Translations under genes and position numbers: made by a program | Notes under the pieces: model-generated | Told to the model about the DNA's origin: nothing | What the model saw: the letters and a program-made list of their open reading frames with translations, nothing else | Database searches by the model: none | NCBI GenBank assembly: GCA_902790495.1 | Contig: CADASK010000018.1 | Span: 1-64,000, forward strand | DNA length: 64,000 bases | Source: an uncultured Eubacteriales bacterium | GTDB taxonomy: Bacteria > Bacillota > Clostridia > Christensenellales > Aristaeellaceae | Direction: 5' to 3' | Part shown: piece after piece, positions 33,736 through 41,165 of the stretch | Numbering within the stretch: the stretch's first letter is position 1 | How the letters are laid out: each line of letters begins with the position of its first letter

Positions 33736-33764
33736 ATTATAGGCCAGCCGCCGGCATCTGTCAA
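33736..33764 (-). promoter_or_regulatory. Consensus promoter of the tetR-traX operon
   Basis: On the minus strand perfect TTGACA (33764-33759) and TATAAT (33741-33736) with a 17-base spacer, just upstream of the proposed operator. A perfect promoter plus operator fits a tightly repressed gene. Confidence 0.92.
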
Positions 33765-33904
33765 GGAATGGAATGGAGGTTCCGCCCTGCATCTCTTGCG
33801 GTTTTTCATGGGCAGTGGGGGTGTCGCAGGGCTGAAAGGAACGTTTCTGTGAAGCTTTGTGACATTGTTTTCATTTTACTTTCAAAAATGTTACAGAATA
33901 TGTG

Positions 33905-33933
33905 TTTACAAGCCGAACGTCATCGACTATACT
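33905..33933 (+). promoter_or_regulatory. Promoter of the ZorA/ZorB-like operon
   Basis: TTTACA (33905-33910) and TATACT (33928-33933) with a 17-base spacer, 82 bases before the start at 34016. The upstream DNA at 33840-33910 is AT-rich; I see nothing else in 33765-33904. Confidence 0.8.
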
Positions 33934-34015
33934 TGATCTGTATTTGTCTGCCCGGAGCCGGGACGATTTCCGCCGTCCCGATCGTTTGCATGATAGAGAA
34001 CCCTGGGAGGTGCCT

Positions 34016-35560
34016 ATGAACGAGCTGATGCATCAGGCGACCGCTTCGCTGCCGCATTTGGTTGACTATCTCGTCTATGCCTGTATCGCCGTGGTGACCG
34101 CCATCGGCGTGGTCAAGTGCCTGCTGCCCTTGTGGAACACGACCCACGCGCTGCGCCGGGCAATCCGAAAGCTGCAGGATCAGGCGGGGGAGAACCCTGA
34201 GCGCCCCGTGTGGCAGGAGCCGAAGTTTATGGGCAAGCGGCTGAAGGGCTGTTGGCTGCGCTTCCTGCAGAACGCCGAGCAGCTGGACCGCCGCGGCCTG
34301 CCCTGCAACGTGGAGGACTACATCAATGACGACACCGTGACCCACGGCCCGGGCAACGCCACCCTTGCGGAGATGATCCCGAACCTGCTGACCTCGCTGG
34401 GTATTCTGGGTACCTTCATCGGCATGACCCAGGGCCTCTCCGGCCTGGACGTGTCCTCCACGGACAGCATGATGTCCGGCATCCAGACCCTGCTCAACGG
34501 CATGCAGTTCGCCTTCGGCACCTCCGTGGCCGGCGTGAGCTGCTCGCTGATCTTCAACATGCTCAACCGCATCGCTCAGGGCTCCAGCTACCGCGCCATC
34601 GACGATTTCACAGAGTCCTTCACCCAGCTGGCCATGCAGCGCCCGCTGGACAACGACGTACAGCTGATCTGCCAGAACCAGGACCGCAACCACCTGCTGG
34701 GCACGGTGACCGAGCAGGTCTCCACCCGCATGGCCTCCTCCATCGAGGGTGCCATCGGCCGCGCGATGCAGCCGGTGTCCCAGAGCATGGACCGCTTCCT
34801 GATGGGTGCGACCCAGACCCAGATCGACGGCGTGCAGCACATCGTCAACCGCTTTGTGGAGCAGATGAACAGCTCCCTCAACGGCCAGTTCCTCACCCTG
34901 GGCAAGACCATGACCGACATCAACCGCAACCAGCAGGTGTCCATGGAGCGCCTGGAGCAGTCGATGAACGCGGTGTCCGGCATCATCCAGGACACGCGGC
35001 AGCTGCACACGGTGTCGGGCGAGGTGATCGACCGCTTCGAGCAGTATGTCTCGGAGATGAGCCAGGCCAGGCAGCGGGACGAGCGCTTTGAGAAGACCTC
35101 GGCGGAGCTGCTGGCCGCGATGCACCAGGCGGCGGATCAGCAGGGCAAGATGCTCGCCCGCCTGCAGCAGGGCCAGGAAAACCTCGGCCACGCGCTCAAC
35201 GACTTCCAGGCGGCCGGCGCCCGCACCCTGGATCAGCTGCAGCAGAACAACACCGACGCGACCCGCTCCCTGCGCTCGGTCAGCCAGACCATGCAGGATG
35301 CCGGCCAGCAGCTGGCGGGCAGCTACCAGCGCTTCGTCAGCGATGTGGTGGACGGCCTGTCCCGCTCCCTGGGCATGTTTGAGGCCAGCATGAACGACAT
35401 GACCGACGCCTTCGCCAAGAAGCTCGAGGCCGCGGGCAGCCAGAGCGCTGTCTCCAGCGTCACGGAGGAGATGGCCGGGATGCAGAAGGCCCTCGGCGGG
35501 ATGCAGACCGCCATCGAGCAGGCGACCGCCGCCCTTCAGGCTGTACGGGAGGAGGCTTGA
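34016..35560 (+). CDS. ZorA-like MotA/TolQ/ExbB proton-channel protein with long helical tail
   Basis: A 514-residue membrane protein. Three transmembrane helices lie at about 14-37, 121-143 (IPNLLTSLGILGTFIGMTQG, the MotA/ExbB core) and 162-183 (FGTSVAGVSCSLIFNML). A cytoplasmic region of about 330 residues follows, almost entirely helical, rich in Gln, with heptad-like spacing and repeated SM-x-x-F and QLQQ stretches. This is the layout of ZorA, the channel subunit of Zorya phage-defence systems, in which the tail forms a long intracellular rod. The start at 34016 follows GGGAGG. The next gene, seven bases on, is the matching MotB/OmpA subunit. No Zorya effector gene is present. Confidence 0.85.
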   Translation: MNELMHQATASLPHLVDYLVYACIAVVTAIGVVKCLLPLWNTTHALRRAIRKLQDQAGENPERPVWQEPKFMGKRLKGCWLRFLQNAEQLDRRGLPCNVEDYINDDTVTHGPGNATLAEMIPNLLTSLGILGTFIGMTQGLSGLDVSSTDSMMSGIQTLLNGMQFAFGTSVAGVSCSLIFNMLNRIAQGSSYRAIDDFTESFTQLAMQRPLDNDVQLICQNQDRNHLLGTVTEQVSTRMASSIEGAIGRAMQPVSQSMDRFLMGATQTQIDGVQHIVNRFVEQMNSSLNGQFLTLGKTMTDINRNQQVSMERLEQSMNAVSGIIQDTRQLHTVSGEVIDRFEQYVSEMSQARQRDERFEKTSAELLAAMHQAADQQGKMLARLQQGQENLGHALNDFQAAGARTLDQLQQNNTDATRSLRSVSQTMQDAGQQLAGSYQRFVSDVVDGLSRSLGMFEASMNDMTDAFAKKLEAAGSQSAVSSVTEEMAGMQKALGGMQTAIEQATAALQAVREEA

Positions 35561-35566
35561 TCTCCC

Positions 35567-36574
35567 GTGGCAAGACAGCATGTGCATAACCGGCGCGCGG
35601 GCCGCGGCAACGGCGGCTCCTACTGGATCAGCTACTCCGACATCATGGCGGCGCTTGTGCTGGTCTTCGTGCTCTTCCTCGTGTTCAACCTCTATCAGTA
35701 CAATAAGATGATGGAGGAGAAGACCCTGGAGCTGGAACGCCAGGAGGCCCAGATCAAGCTGCAGCAGGACGAGCTGGACAAGAACAACGCGCTGATCATC
35801 ATCAAGCAGGGCGAGCTGGACAAGGCCCAGGCTGACCTCACCACCAAGGAAGAGGAGCTGGCCCTGGTTCGCAGCGACCTGGAGGCCAAGCAGAAGGAGT
35901 TGGATACCCAAACCATTATCCTCATCGGCCAGCAGGAGGAACTGGACAACGCCAAGGCCACCCTGGCCGCCAAGGAGACGGAGCTGAACAGCCTGCAGCT
36001 GCAGCTGTCCCAACAGCGGGAAGCCTTCGAGCGGGAGACGGCCAGCGTGTCGAGCCTGGTCGGCATCCGCACGGAGATCGTCGCGGAGCTGACGCGGGCG
36101 CTGACGGCCTCCAACCTGGCCGCCACGGTGGATCCCACCAACGGCGACATTGTGCTGGAGAGCGCGGTCTTCTTTGAATCGGGCAAGTCCGAGATCCGGG
36201 ACGACGGCAAGAGCCTGCTCAACGCCTTCCTGCCGGTCTACCTCGGCGTGCTGCTGCAGCCGAAGTACCGGGATTACCTGGGCGAGATCATCGTGGAGGG
36301 CCACACGGACTCCACGGGTACCTACATCAAAAACCTGAAGCTGAGCCAGGATCGCGCTCTGAACGTGGTGATCTACTGCTTCAGCATCATCAACAGCAGC
36401 CAGCAGCAGCTGATGCAGGAGATCCTGACGGCCAAGGGCCGCTCCTCCTCCGACCCGATCTACAACGCGGACGGCTCGGAGAACAAGGACGCCTCCCGCC
36501 GCGTGGAGTTCAAGTTCAGCCTCCGCGACGCCGAGATGATCCAGGAGATGAACCGCATCCTGCAGGGTCATTAA
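35567..36574 (+). CDS. ZorB-like MotB/OmpA peptidoglycan-binding motor subunit
   Basis: A 335-residue protein with one N-terminal membrane helix (SYSDIMAALVLVFVLFLVF) carrying an Asp at residue 25, the position of the proton-binding Asp of MotB and ZorB. Residues 45-165 form a long extracytoplasmic coiled coil of repeated E-L-D-K/E-L-x units. The C-terminal OmpA-like domain (about 190-330) has VEGHTDSTGTYIKN and LSQDRALNV, the peptidoglycan-binding signature. The start is GTG at 35567, with GGGAGGAGG within the end of the upstream gene. ZorB proper lacks such a long coiled coil as far as I recall. Confidence 0.87.
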   Translation: MARQHVHNRRAGRGNGGSYWISYSDIMAALVLVFVLFLVFNLYQYNKMMEEKTLELERQEAQIKLQQDELDKNNALIIIKQGELDKAQADLTTKEEELALVRSDLEAKQKELDTQTIILIGQQEELDNAKATLAAKETELNSLQLQLSQQREAFERETASVSSLVGIRTEIVAELTRALTASNLAATVDPTNGDIVLESAVFFESGKSEIRDDGKSLLNAFLPVYLGVLLQPKYRDYLGEIIVEGHTDSTGTYIKNLKLSQDRALNVVIYCFSIINSSQQQLMQEILTAKGRSSSDPIYNADGSENKDASRRVEFKFSLRDAEMIQEMNRILQGH

Positions 36575-36623
36575 GTCATCTAATCATTGCTTGCGTTAGC
36601 AAAGTATGATTTTCAAGCTGTAG

Positions 36624-36747
36624 GCGAAGGGGTGCAGGGGGTTCGGAGCGCTCGGAAAACTCCATGTTATGGAGTTTTCAGCGGAGAACGGGCGGCAGCC
36701 CCGGACCGATCGCAAAGCCCCCTGCCCGCGCCCGCAGGCGCGGAATC
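36624..36747 (+). repeat. Dispersed two-hairpin repeat, copy E (long form)
   Basis: GCGAAGG, then GCAGGGGG / CCCCCTGC as stem 1, with the same kind of insert as copy D (GAAAACTCCA / TGGAGTTTTC inside CGCTCG / CGGGCG, now with one G-T pair), then CCGCGCC-CGCA-GGCGCGG. Stem 1 differs from copy D by compensating changes. It lies between the ZorB-like gene and the lipoprotein gene. Confidence 0.92.
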
Positions 36748-36810
36748 TCCATGCTGCCATAAAACGACAAAAGCTGATACACTCGTAAACCGATGAAATG
36801 AGGGATTTCC

Positions 36811-37296
36811 ATGCGCGCTGTCGCAGTCCTGACAGCCATCATCTTTCTCGCTGCCTGCGGCGGGGTCGTCTACCTGTACAAAACCGCCGAGCTCACCGCC
36901 ACCGACGTCCGCATGACCGCCATCCCGGCCACAGAGGATCCGGAGAAGTTCAACGAGATCAGCCGACAGATCGCCGGAGGCGGCGGCCTGGGCATCCTCT
37001 TCTCCGACGAGGCCCCGGAGAACGCCGAGGATTGGCAGTTCATCACCTACACCGTCCACCTGAAGAACGCCACCTTCCTCACAGCGGACGCGGTGGAAAT
37101 CCAGATCACCCCCATGGCGGGCGATGTGCTGCAGCTGGCGGACGAGACCGTGTGGACGCTGCCGGCCCGAAGCGAGGGCGACCTGAAGGTTACCCTGATG
37201 ACCAGCAGCCGCATGCACGGCATCCGGGAGATGACCGTGCGGTGGTACATGAACGGACAGCCCTTCAGCCTGAAGACGAGGGCCACAGGCGTATAA
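36811..37296 (+). CDS. Putative lipoprotein of unknown function
   Basis: A 161-residue exported protein. The N-terminus (VAVLTAIIFLAAC) ends in a good lipobox LAAC, so it is probably a lipoprotein with Cys16 at the mature N-terminus; an uncleaved membrane anchor is the alternative. The mature domain looks beta-rich and immunoglobulin-like (ITYTVHLKNATFLTADAVEIQ), as in secreted proteins with DUF4352-like folds, but I do not recognise a family. It follows the ZorAB-like pair with repeat copy E between, so it may or may not belong to that operon. A strong terminator follows. Confidence 0.7.
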   Translation: MRAVAVLTAIIFLAACGGVVYLYKTAELTATDVRMTAIPATEDPEKFNEISRQIAGGGGLGILFSDEAPENAEDWQFITYTVHLKNATFLTADAVEIQITPMAGDVLQLADETVWTLPARSEGDLKVTLMTSSRMHGIREMTVRWYMNGQPFSLKTRATGV

Positions 37297-37347
37297 GAAA
37301 AGCGAGGCGCGCATCCCCCAACCGGGCAGATGCGCGCCTCGCTTTTT
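37297..37347. terminator. Strong bidirectional terminator
   Basis: AGCGAGGCGCGCAT (37301-37314) pairs perfectly over 14 bases with ATGCGCGCCTCGCT (37330-37343), flanked by AAAA on the left and TTTTT on the right. It separates the lipoprotein gene from the convergent secA-to-dut operon. Confidence 0.95.
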
Positions 37348-37365
37348 GGGATCGGGAGCATGGCT

Positions 37366-37629
37366 TCAATCGTCCAGCAGCTCCTCGATCTCCTCCTCCA
37401 TGGTCTCCAGCTCCTCCAGAAGATCCAGCCACTCGCCGTAGGCTTCGCTCTCCTCGTCCTCCTCGGGCTCTTCCGCATCCAGCTCGTCATAGACTGTCTC
37501 GACGCGCTCCAGCAGCTCGGAGAGCTCTTCCTCGTTCATTCCCTCGTAGTCCAGCGCGAGAAGCTCTCGCGCCTGCTCATAGAGATCGGATGCGCCGCTC
37601 ATCAGCGGCATGATGTTGGGATTCATCAT
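37366..37629 (-). CDS. Small acidic protein of unknown function
   Basis: An 87-residue protein, extremely rich in Glu and Asp, predicted to be mostly helical (EELSELLERVETVYDELD and EWLDLLEELETMEEEIEELLDD). I do not recognise a family. It is the last gene of the minus-strand operon; its ribosome binding site (GTGAGGTG) overlaps the dut stop codon, indicating coupled translation. Two adjacent ATG codons at 37629 and 37626 are both possible starts. The regular codon pattern and operon position support it being real. Confidence 0.7.
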   Translation of the reverse strand: MMNPNIMPLMSGASDLYEQARELLALDYEGMNEEELSELLERVETVYDELDAEEPEEDEESEAYGEWLDLLEELETMEEEIEELLDD

Positions 37630-37636
37630 CAGCACC

Positions 37637-38077
37637 TCACTGTTTGCCCGTGGAGCCGAAGCCGCCGCGGGCGTTGTGGCCCAGCGTGTCCACCGCCTCG
37701 AAGCGCAGCTGCGGCTGGTGGGGCATGAGCCTGCACTGGCAGATGCGGTCGTTCACGTGGATCACGGTATCCCGCATCGCAAGGGCGGGCATTTTGAGAA
37801 TGTCCTCGTCGGAGGAATAGGATTCGTCGACGATGCCGGGGGAGTTGACCATCAGCAGCCCAAAGCTTTTGAAGGTGGAGGAGCGGGGCGCGACCCATAG
37901 CTCGTAGCCCTCGGGCAGCCTGACGGAGATGCCGAGGCTGATGAAGCGGAAATCGCCGGCCTTCATCTCGACCTCCTCCGCGGCCCTGAGATCCACCCAG
38001 TCGCTCTTGCCGCCGATGTAGTCCAGGGGCGTCAGCTCGGGGTAGTGGTATTTGATCAGCACGGTCACGTCGTTCAT
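37637..38077 (-). CDS. dut: dUTP diphosphatase (dUTPase)
   Basis: Hydrolyses dUTP to dUMP, keeping uracil out of DNA and supplying thymidylate synthesis. The 146-residue protein has the trimeric dUTPase motifs: APRSSTFKSFGLLMVNSPGIVDESY (motifs 2 and 3) and a C-terminal RGGFGSTGKQ (motif 5, the P-loop-like flexible arm). Motif 3 is divergent, with SSDEDI in place of the usual G-E-I after the Tyr. The start at 38077 follows AAAGGAGG and overlaps the rsmA stop by four bases. Confidence 0.88.
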   Translation of the reverse strand: MNDVTVLIKYHYPELTPLDYIGGKSDWVDLRAAEEVEMKAGDFRFISLGISVRLPEGYELWVAPRSSTFKSFGLLMVNSPGIVDESYSSDEDILKMPALAMRDTVIHVNDRICQCRLMPHQPQLRFEAVDTLGHNARGGFGSTGKQ

Positions 38078-38931
38078 GGGCGCGCCTCCTTTGCGGCCTG
38101 CAGGGCCGTCCAGGCGTCGGAGAGCTTGCAGAGCTCCTCCAGCGTCAGCTTTTCGCCGCGCACGCGCTCGTCCAGGGCGGCCGCCCCCATCAGCGAGAGG
38201 GCCTCCGGACGCTCCAGCCGCAGGCAGGCGCACAGGGCGTTGACCATGGTCTTGCGGCGGAGGGCGAAGGCGGCGTTCACGATCTGGAAGAAATCAGCCT
38301 CGGACACCGGCTGCACGGCGGGCGACTCCCGCACCGTGAGGCCGATGAAGGCGCTGTCCACCTTCGGCGGCGGCGTGAAGCAGGCGGCGGGCACGTCCAG
38401 CAGCTTCTCGGGCACGGTGGCATACTGGCAGCGGACGGCCAGCATGCCCCAGCCGTCGTCGCCGGGCTGGGAGAGGATCTTGTCCGCCACCTCGCGCTGC
38501 ACCATGAGGCAGAGCCGGGTGAGGGGCAGGCCGGAGGTCAGCAGGCGGGTGATCAGCGGCGTCGTGATGTAGTAGGGGATGTTGGCCACCACGGCGAAGG
38601 GCCTGCGCAGGCAGGCTGTCACCGCGGGCAGATCCACGGCCATCGCGTCGCCCTGCACCAGAGAGAAATTGCCGTAGGGCTCCATGTACGCGCCCAGCAG
38701 GGGGATGAGGCGCTCGTCCATCTCGAGGGACAGCACGTGATGAGCGCTCTCGCACAGGTGCTTAGTCAGCGTCCCCGCGCCGGGGCCGATCTCCAGCACG
38801 TCGGTCTCCCCGTCCACCTGGGCGAGGGCGACCAGCTGGGCCAGCAGATCGTCGTCATAGAGGAAGTGCTGGCCGAGGCTCTTCTTGTACTGCAGGGAGG
38901 ACTGGCGGATGTGTTCCTTGCTGGGCCTCAT
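38074..38931 (-). CDS. rsmA: 16S rRNA (adenine1518/1519-N6)-dimethyltransferase
   Basis: Dimethylates two adjacent adenines in helix 45 of 16S rRNA late in 30S assembly. The 285-residue protein (KsgA family) begins with the typical KKSLGQHFLYD region; the SAM-binding motif is VLEIGPGAGTLTKHL and the catalytic motif is VANIPYYITTP (N-I-P-Y). The start at 38931 overlaps the gtrA stop codon by four bases; GGGGAGG lies just upstream. Tight overlaps with both neighbours show it is translated as part of the long secA-to-dut operon. Confidence 0.95.
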   Translation of the reverse strand: MRPSKEHIRQSSLQYKKSLGQHFLYDDDLLAQLVALAQVDGETDVLEIGPGAGTLTKHLCESAHHVLSLEMDERLIPLLGAYMEPYGNFSLVQGDAMAVDLPAVTACLRRPFAVVANIPYYITTPLITRLLTSGLPLTRLCLMVQREVADKILSQPGDDGWGMLAVRCQYATVPEKLLDVPAACFTPPPKVDSAFIGLTVRESPAVQPVSEADFFQIVNAAFALRRKTMVNALCACLRLERPEALSLMGAAALDERVRGEKLTLEELCKLSDAWTALQAAKEARP

Positions 38932-39383
38932 GCTGCCTCCCCGTTCTTGTGGCTGCCGTCGACGGTGTCCACGCGGTTGCGGTACACGACGAAGCGCTGG
39001 AAGAGGAACTCCGTCACGAAGTTGATGAGCATGTTGATGCCCTCCACGATCCAGTCGTGGACGCCGGCATTGGCCAGTGCCTGGCCCCACCACGCCGAGG
39101 CGGGGGTGAACACCAGGTAGTACAGCGCGACCAGCGTCATGGCGCGGGGCAGGCTGGCGTCCGAGCGGAAGGTGTACTTCCGGTTGAAGGTGAAGTTCCA
39201 CAGCACGGAGAGGATCAGCGAGGGCAGATGGCTCTGCCAGTACTGCTCCCAGTGCAGCACGTCGTGGAAGAGCGAAAAGCTGAGCACCTGGATGATGCCC
39301 GCGGAGATGGAGAAGAGGGTGAACTTGATCGCCCGCAGGGTCTCTTTGCGCTTGGTGTCGCTGCTGTTTTGGGTATCAGGCAT
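38928..39383 (-). CDS. GtrA-like membrane protein
   Basis: A 151-residue protein with four predicted helices, matching the GtrA family (IKFTLFSISAGIIQVLSFSLF opening; WNFTFNRKYTFRS before helix 3; FVVYRNR near the end). GtrA-like proteins are thought to help move lipid-linked sugars across the membrane for glycosylation of surface polymers. No glycosyltransferase is adjacent. It overlaps tsaD by eight bases and rsmA by four. Confidence 0.88.
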   Translation of the reverse strand: MPDTQNSSDTKRKETLRAIKFTLFSISAGIIQVLSFSLFHDVLHWEQYWQSHLPSLILSVLWNFTFNRKYTFRSDASLPRAMTLVALYYLVFTPASAWWGQALANAGVHDWIVEGINMLINFVTEFLFQRFVVYRNRVDTVDGSHKNGEAA

Positions 39384-40461
39384 GGAGGGTCCTCCTTTCG
39401 ACCAGGCGAAGGGCCGGCACGGCGTTGAGCCTCAGGTCGGCGATTTCGCCGCGCATCAGTCGGTAGTAGGCGGCGGAGCCGATCATGGCCCCATTGTCGC
39501 CGCACAGGTTCAGGCTGGGCATGTACAGGGGCAGGCCGCGCTGATCGCAGGCCTGCTGCATGCGCCGCCGAAGTTCACGGTTGGCGGACACACCGCCCGC
39601 CAGCGCGATGGCCGGGGCCAGCTCGGGGTGCTCGTCGGCGGCCAGCATGGCCTTCTCCACCAGCATGGAGACCACGGCCTCGCGGAAGGAGGCGGCCAGG
39701 TCGGCCTTCGGCAGGACTTCGCCCTTCTGCTCCATCCGGTGGCAGGCGTTGATGAAGGCTGTCTTCAGCCCGGAGAGGGAGTAGTCGTAGCGGCCGTCGG
39801 TATGGGGCCTGGGCAGGGTCAGGTAGTGGGGATTGCCTTCCTCCGCCAGCGCGTCGATGCGCGGGCCGCCGGGATAGGGGAGCCCCAGCACCCGGGCGGC
39901 CTTGTCGAAGGCCTCGCCGGCAGCGTCGTCCGTGGTCTGGCCCAGCAGGCTGTAGACCCCGTAATCCTCCACGCGCACCAGGTGGCTGTGCCCGCCGGAC
40001 ACGACCAGGCAGAGGAAGGGCGGCTTCAGCTCCGGGTGGGTGAGGTAGTTGGCGGCGATGTGCCCCTCGATGTGATTGACCGGGATCAGCGGCTTGCGCA
40101 GGGCGTAGCTGTAGCCCTTCATGCAGCTGACGCCGGTCAGCAGCGCGCCCACCAGGCCGGGACCGTAGGTCACCGCGCAGGCGTCCAGCTCCTCGGCGGC
40201 GATGCCGGCCTGGCGCAGGGCCTCGTCGATGACGCGGTCGCAGGCCTCCACGTGGGCGCGGCTGGCGATCTCCGGCACCACGCCGCCGTAGAGCGCGTGC
40301 AGGTCGATCTGGCTGAACACCACATTGCTCAGGATCACCCGGCCGTCCTCCACGATGGCCGCGGCCGTCTCATCGCAGGAGGTTTCCAGCGCGAGGATGC
40401 GCACATGCTCCTTCTTCGCGGCGTTTTGCGCCAGCGCGAGCATTTCTTCTTCGTAGGTCAT
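39376..40461 (-). CDS. tsaD: tRNA N6-threonylcarbamoyladenosine transferase subunit TsaD
   Basis: Catalyses the last step of t6A37 formation in tRNAs reading ANN codons, with TsaB and TsaE (not in this window). The 361-residue ASKHA-fold protein has ILALETSCDETAAAI at the N-terminus, the HIEGH metal-binding motif, LVVSGGHSHL, and the C-terminal ALAGGVSANRELR and CGDNGAMIG. About 20 residues precede the usual start, but AAAAGGAG lies upstream of the ATG at 40461, which also overlaps the preceding gene by four bases. Confidence 0.96.
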   Translation of the reverse strand: MTYEEEMLALAQNAAKKEHVRILALETSCDETAAAIVEDGRVILSNVVFSQIDLHALYGGVVPEIASRAHVEACDRVIDEALRQAGIAAEELDACAVTYGPGLVGALLTGVSCMKGYSYALRKPLIPVNHIEGHIAANYLTHPELKPPFLCLVVSGGHSHLVRVEDYGVYSLLGQTTDDAAGEAFDKAARVLGLPYPGGPRIDALAEEGNPHYLTLPRPHTDGRYDYSLSGLKTAFINACHRMEQKGEVLPKADLAASFREAVVSMLVEKAMLAADEHPELAPAIALAGGVSANRELRRRMQQACDQRGLPLYMPSLNLCGDNGAMIGSAAYYRLMRGEIADLRLNAVPALRLVERRTLHA

Positions 40462-41165
40462 GGAATGGTTGAACTCCTTTTGCGCTTCCCGTGAATCAGC
40501 GCGTGGGACAGGATCAGCAGCAGCACCTGGCTCGACACGAGAGCGGCGGCCAGCAGCGCGGCACAGAAGACAAAGAACTTAAGCGGCATCAGACGGATCA
40601 GCAGGTCGGTCTTCGGATTCAGCAGCCACAGATCGTTGGTGAACGCCAGGCGGTGAAAGGTGACGAAGAGGTTGTCGAAATCGAACAGGCCCCAAACACC
40701 CAGCACCGCCAGCAGCAGGACGATCAGCGCGACGCCCGCGCGGACGCCGCGGCCGGTCTGCCTGCGGTCGTTGGCCAGCAGCGCGGCGGCGGCGGACACG
40801 GCCAGCAGGATGAGCGCGGCCAGCATCACCGTGTGATCGAGGCGGTACAGCGCCCTGCAGTCCGCCATGTGGGCCTGCTCATAGCCGTGAAAGAGCGGGA
40901 ACACCGTGCTGTCCGGCAGCTCCCGCTCATATTGGAAGGTTTCGCTGTCCCCGCGAAGATACCCCGCGATCATCCGGGCCACAGGCGCAACCTCGTCCGC
41001 CGTCAGGCCGGTGGTCTCCGGCGGCGCATAGCGCTCGAAGCTCCACCGGAGAAAGCCGGGGCTGGTGCCCATCAGCCACAGGGCCGAGGCGAGGATCAGC
41101 ACGGTGAAGGCGCAGGCGAGGGCAAAGCCGCCGACGAGCGCGAGGACGGGCTTTGGGGCGCTCAT
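40458..41165 (-). CDS. Lit-like (DUF1461/TIGR01906) integral membrane protein
   Basis: A 235-residue protein with four strong hydrophobic segments and an external loop of about 80 residues after the first helix. Key family segments are visible: LFHGYEQAHMADCRALYR and LFVTFHRLAFTNDLWLLNP. The family includes Lit, which moves an acyl chain within bacterial lipoproteins to make the lyso form; two His residues are catalytic there, and candidates here are the His in EQAHM and in TFHRL. Whether this copy acts on lipoproteins is inferred. It is linked by ATGA overlaps to prfB and tsaD. Confidence 0.8.
   Translation of the reverse strand: MSAPKPVLALVGGFALACAFTVLILASALWLMGTSPGFLRWSFERYAPPETTGLTADEVAPVARMIAGYLRGDSETFQYERELPDSTVFPLFHGYEQAHMADCRALYRLDHTVMLAALILLAVSAAAALLANDRRQTGRGVRAGVALIVLLLAVLGVWGLFDFDNLFVTFHRLAFTNDLWLLNPKTDLLIRLMPLKFFVFCAALLAAALVSSQVLLLILSHALIHGKRKRSSTIP

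Noticed and set aside
33920..36571. An 883-codon minus-strand open frame antisense to the ZorA/ZorB-like genes
   Set aside because: Shadow frame; the plus strand carries clear MotA/MotB-type motifs, promoter and ribosome binding sites.
34016..37296. Complete Zorya defence system
   Set aside because: Only ZorA- and ZorB-like subunits are present. No helicase (ZorD), ZorC or HNH nuclease (ZorE) gene lies on either side within the window.
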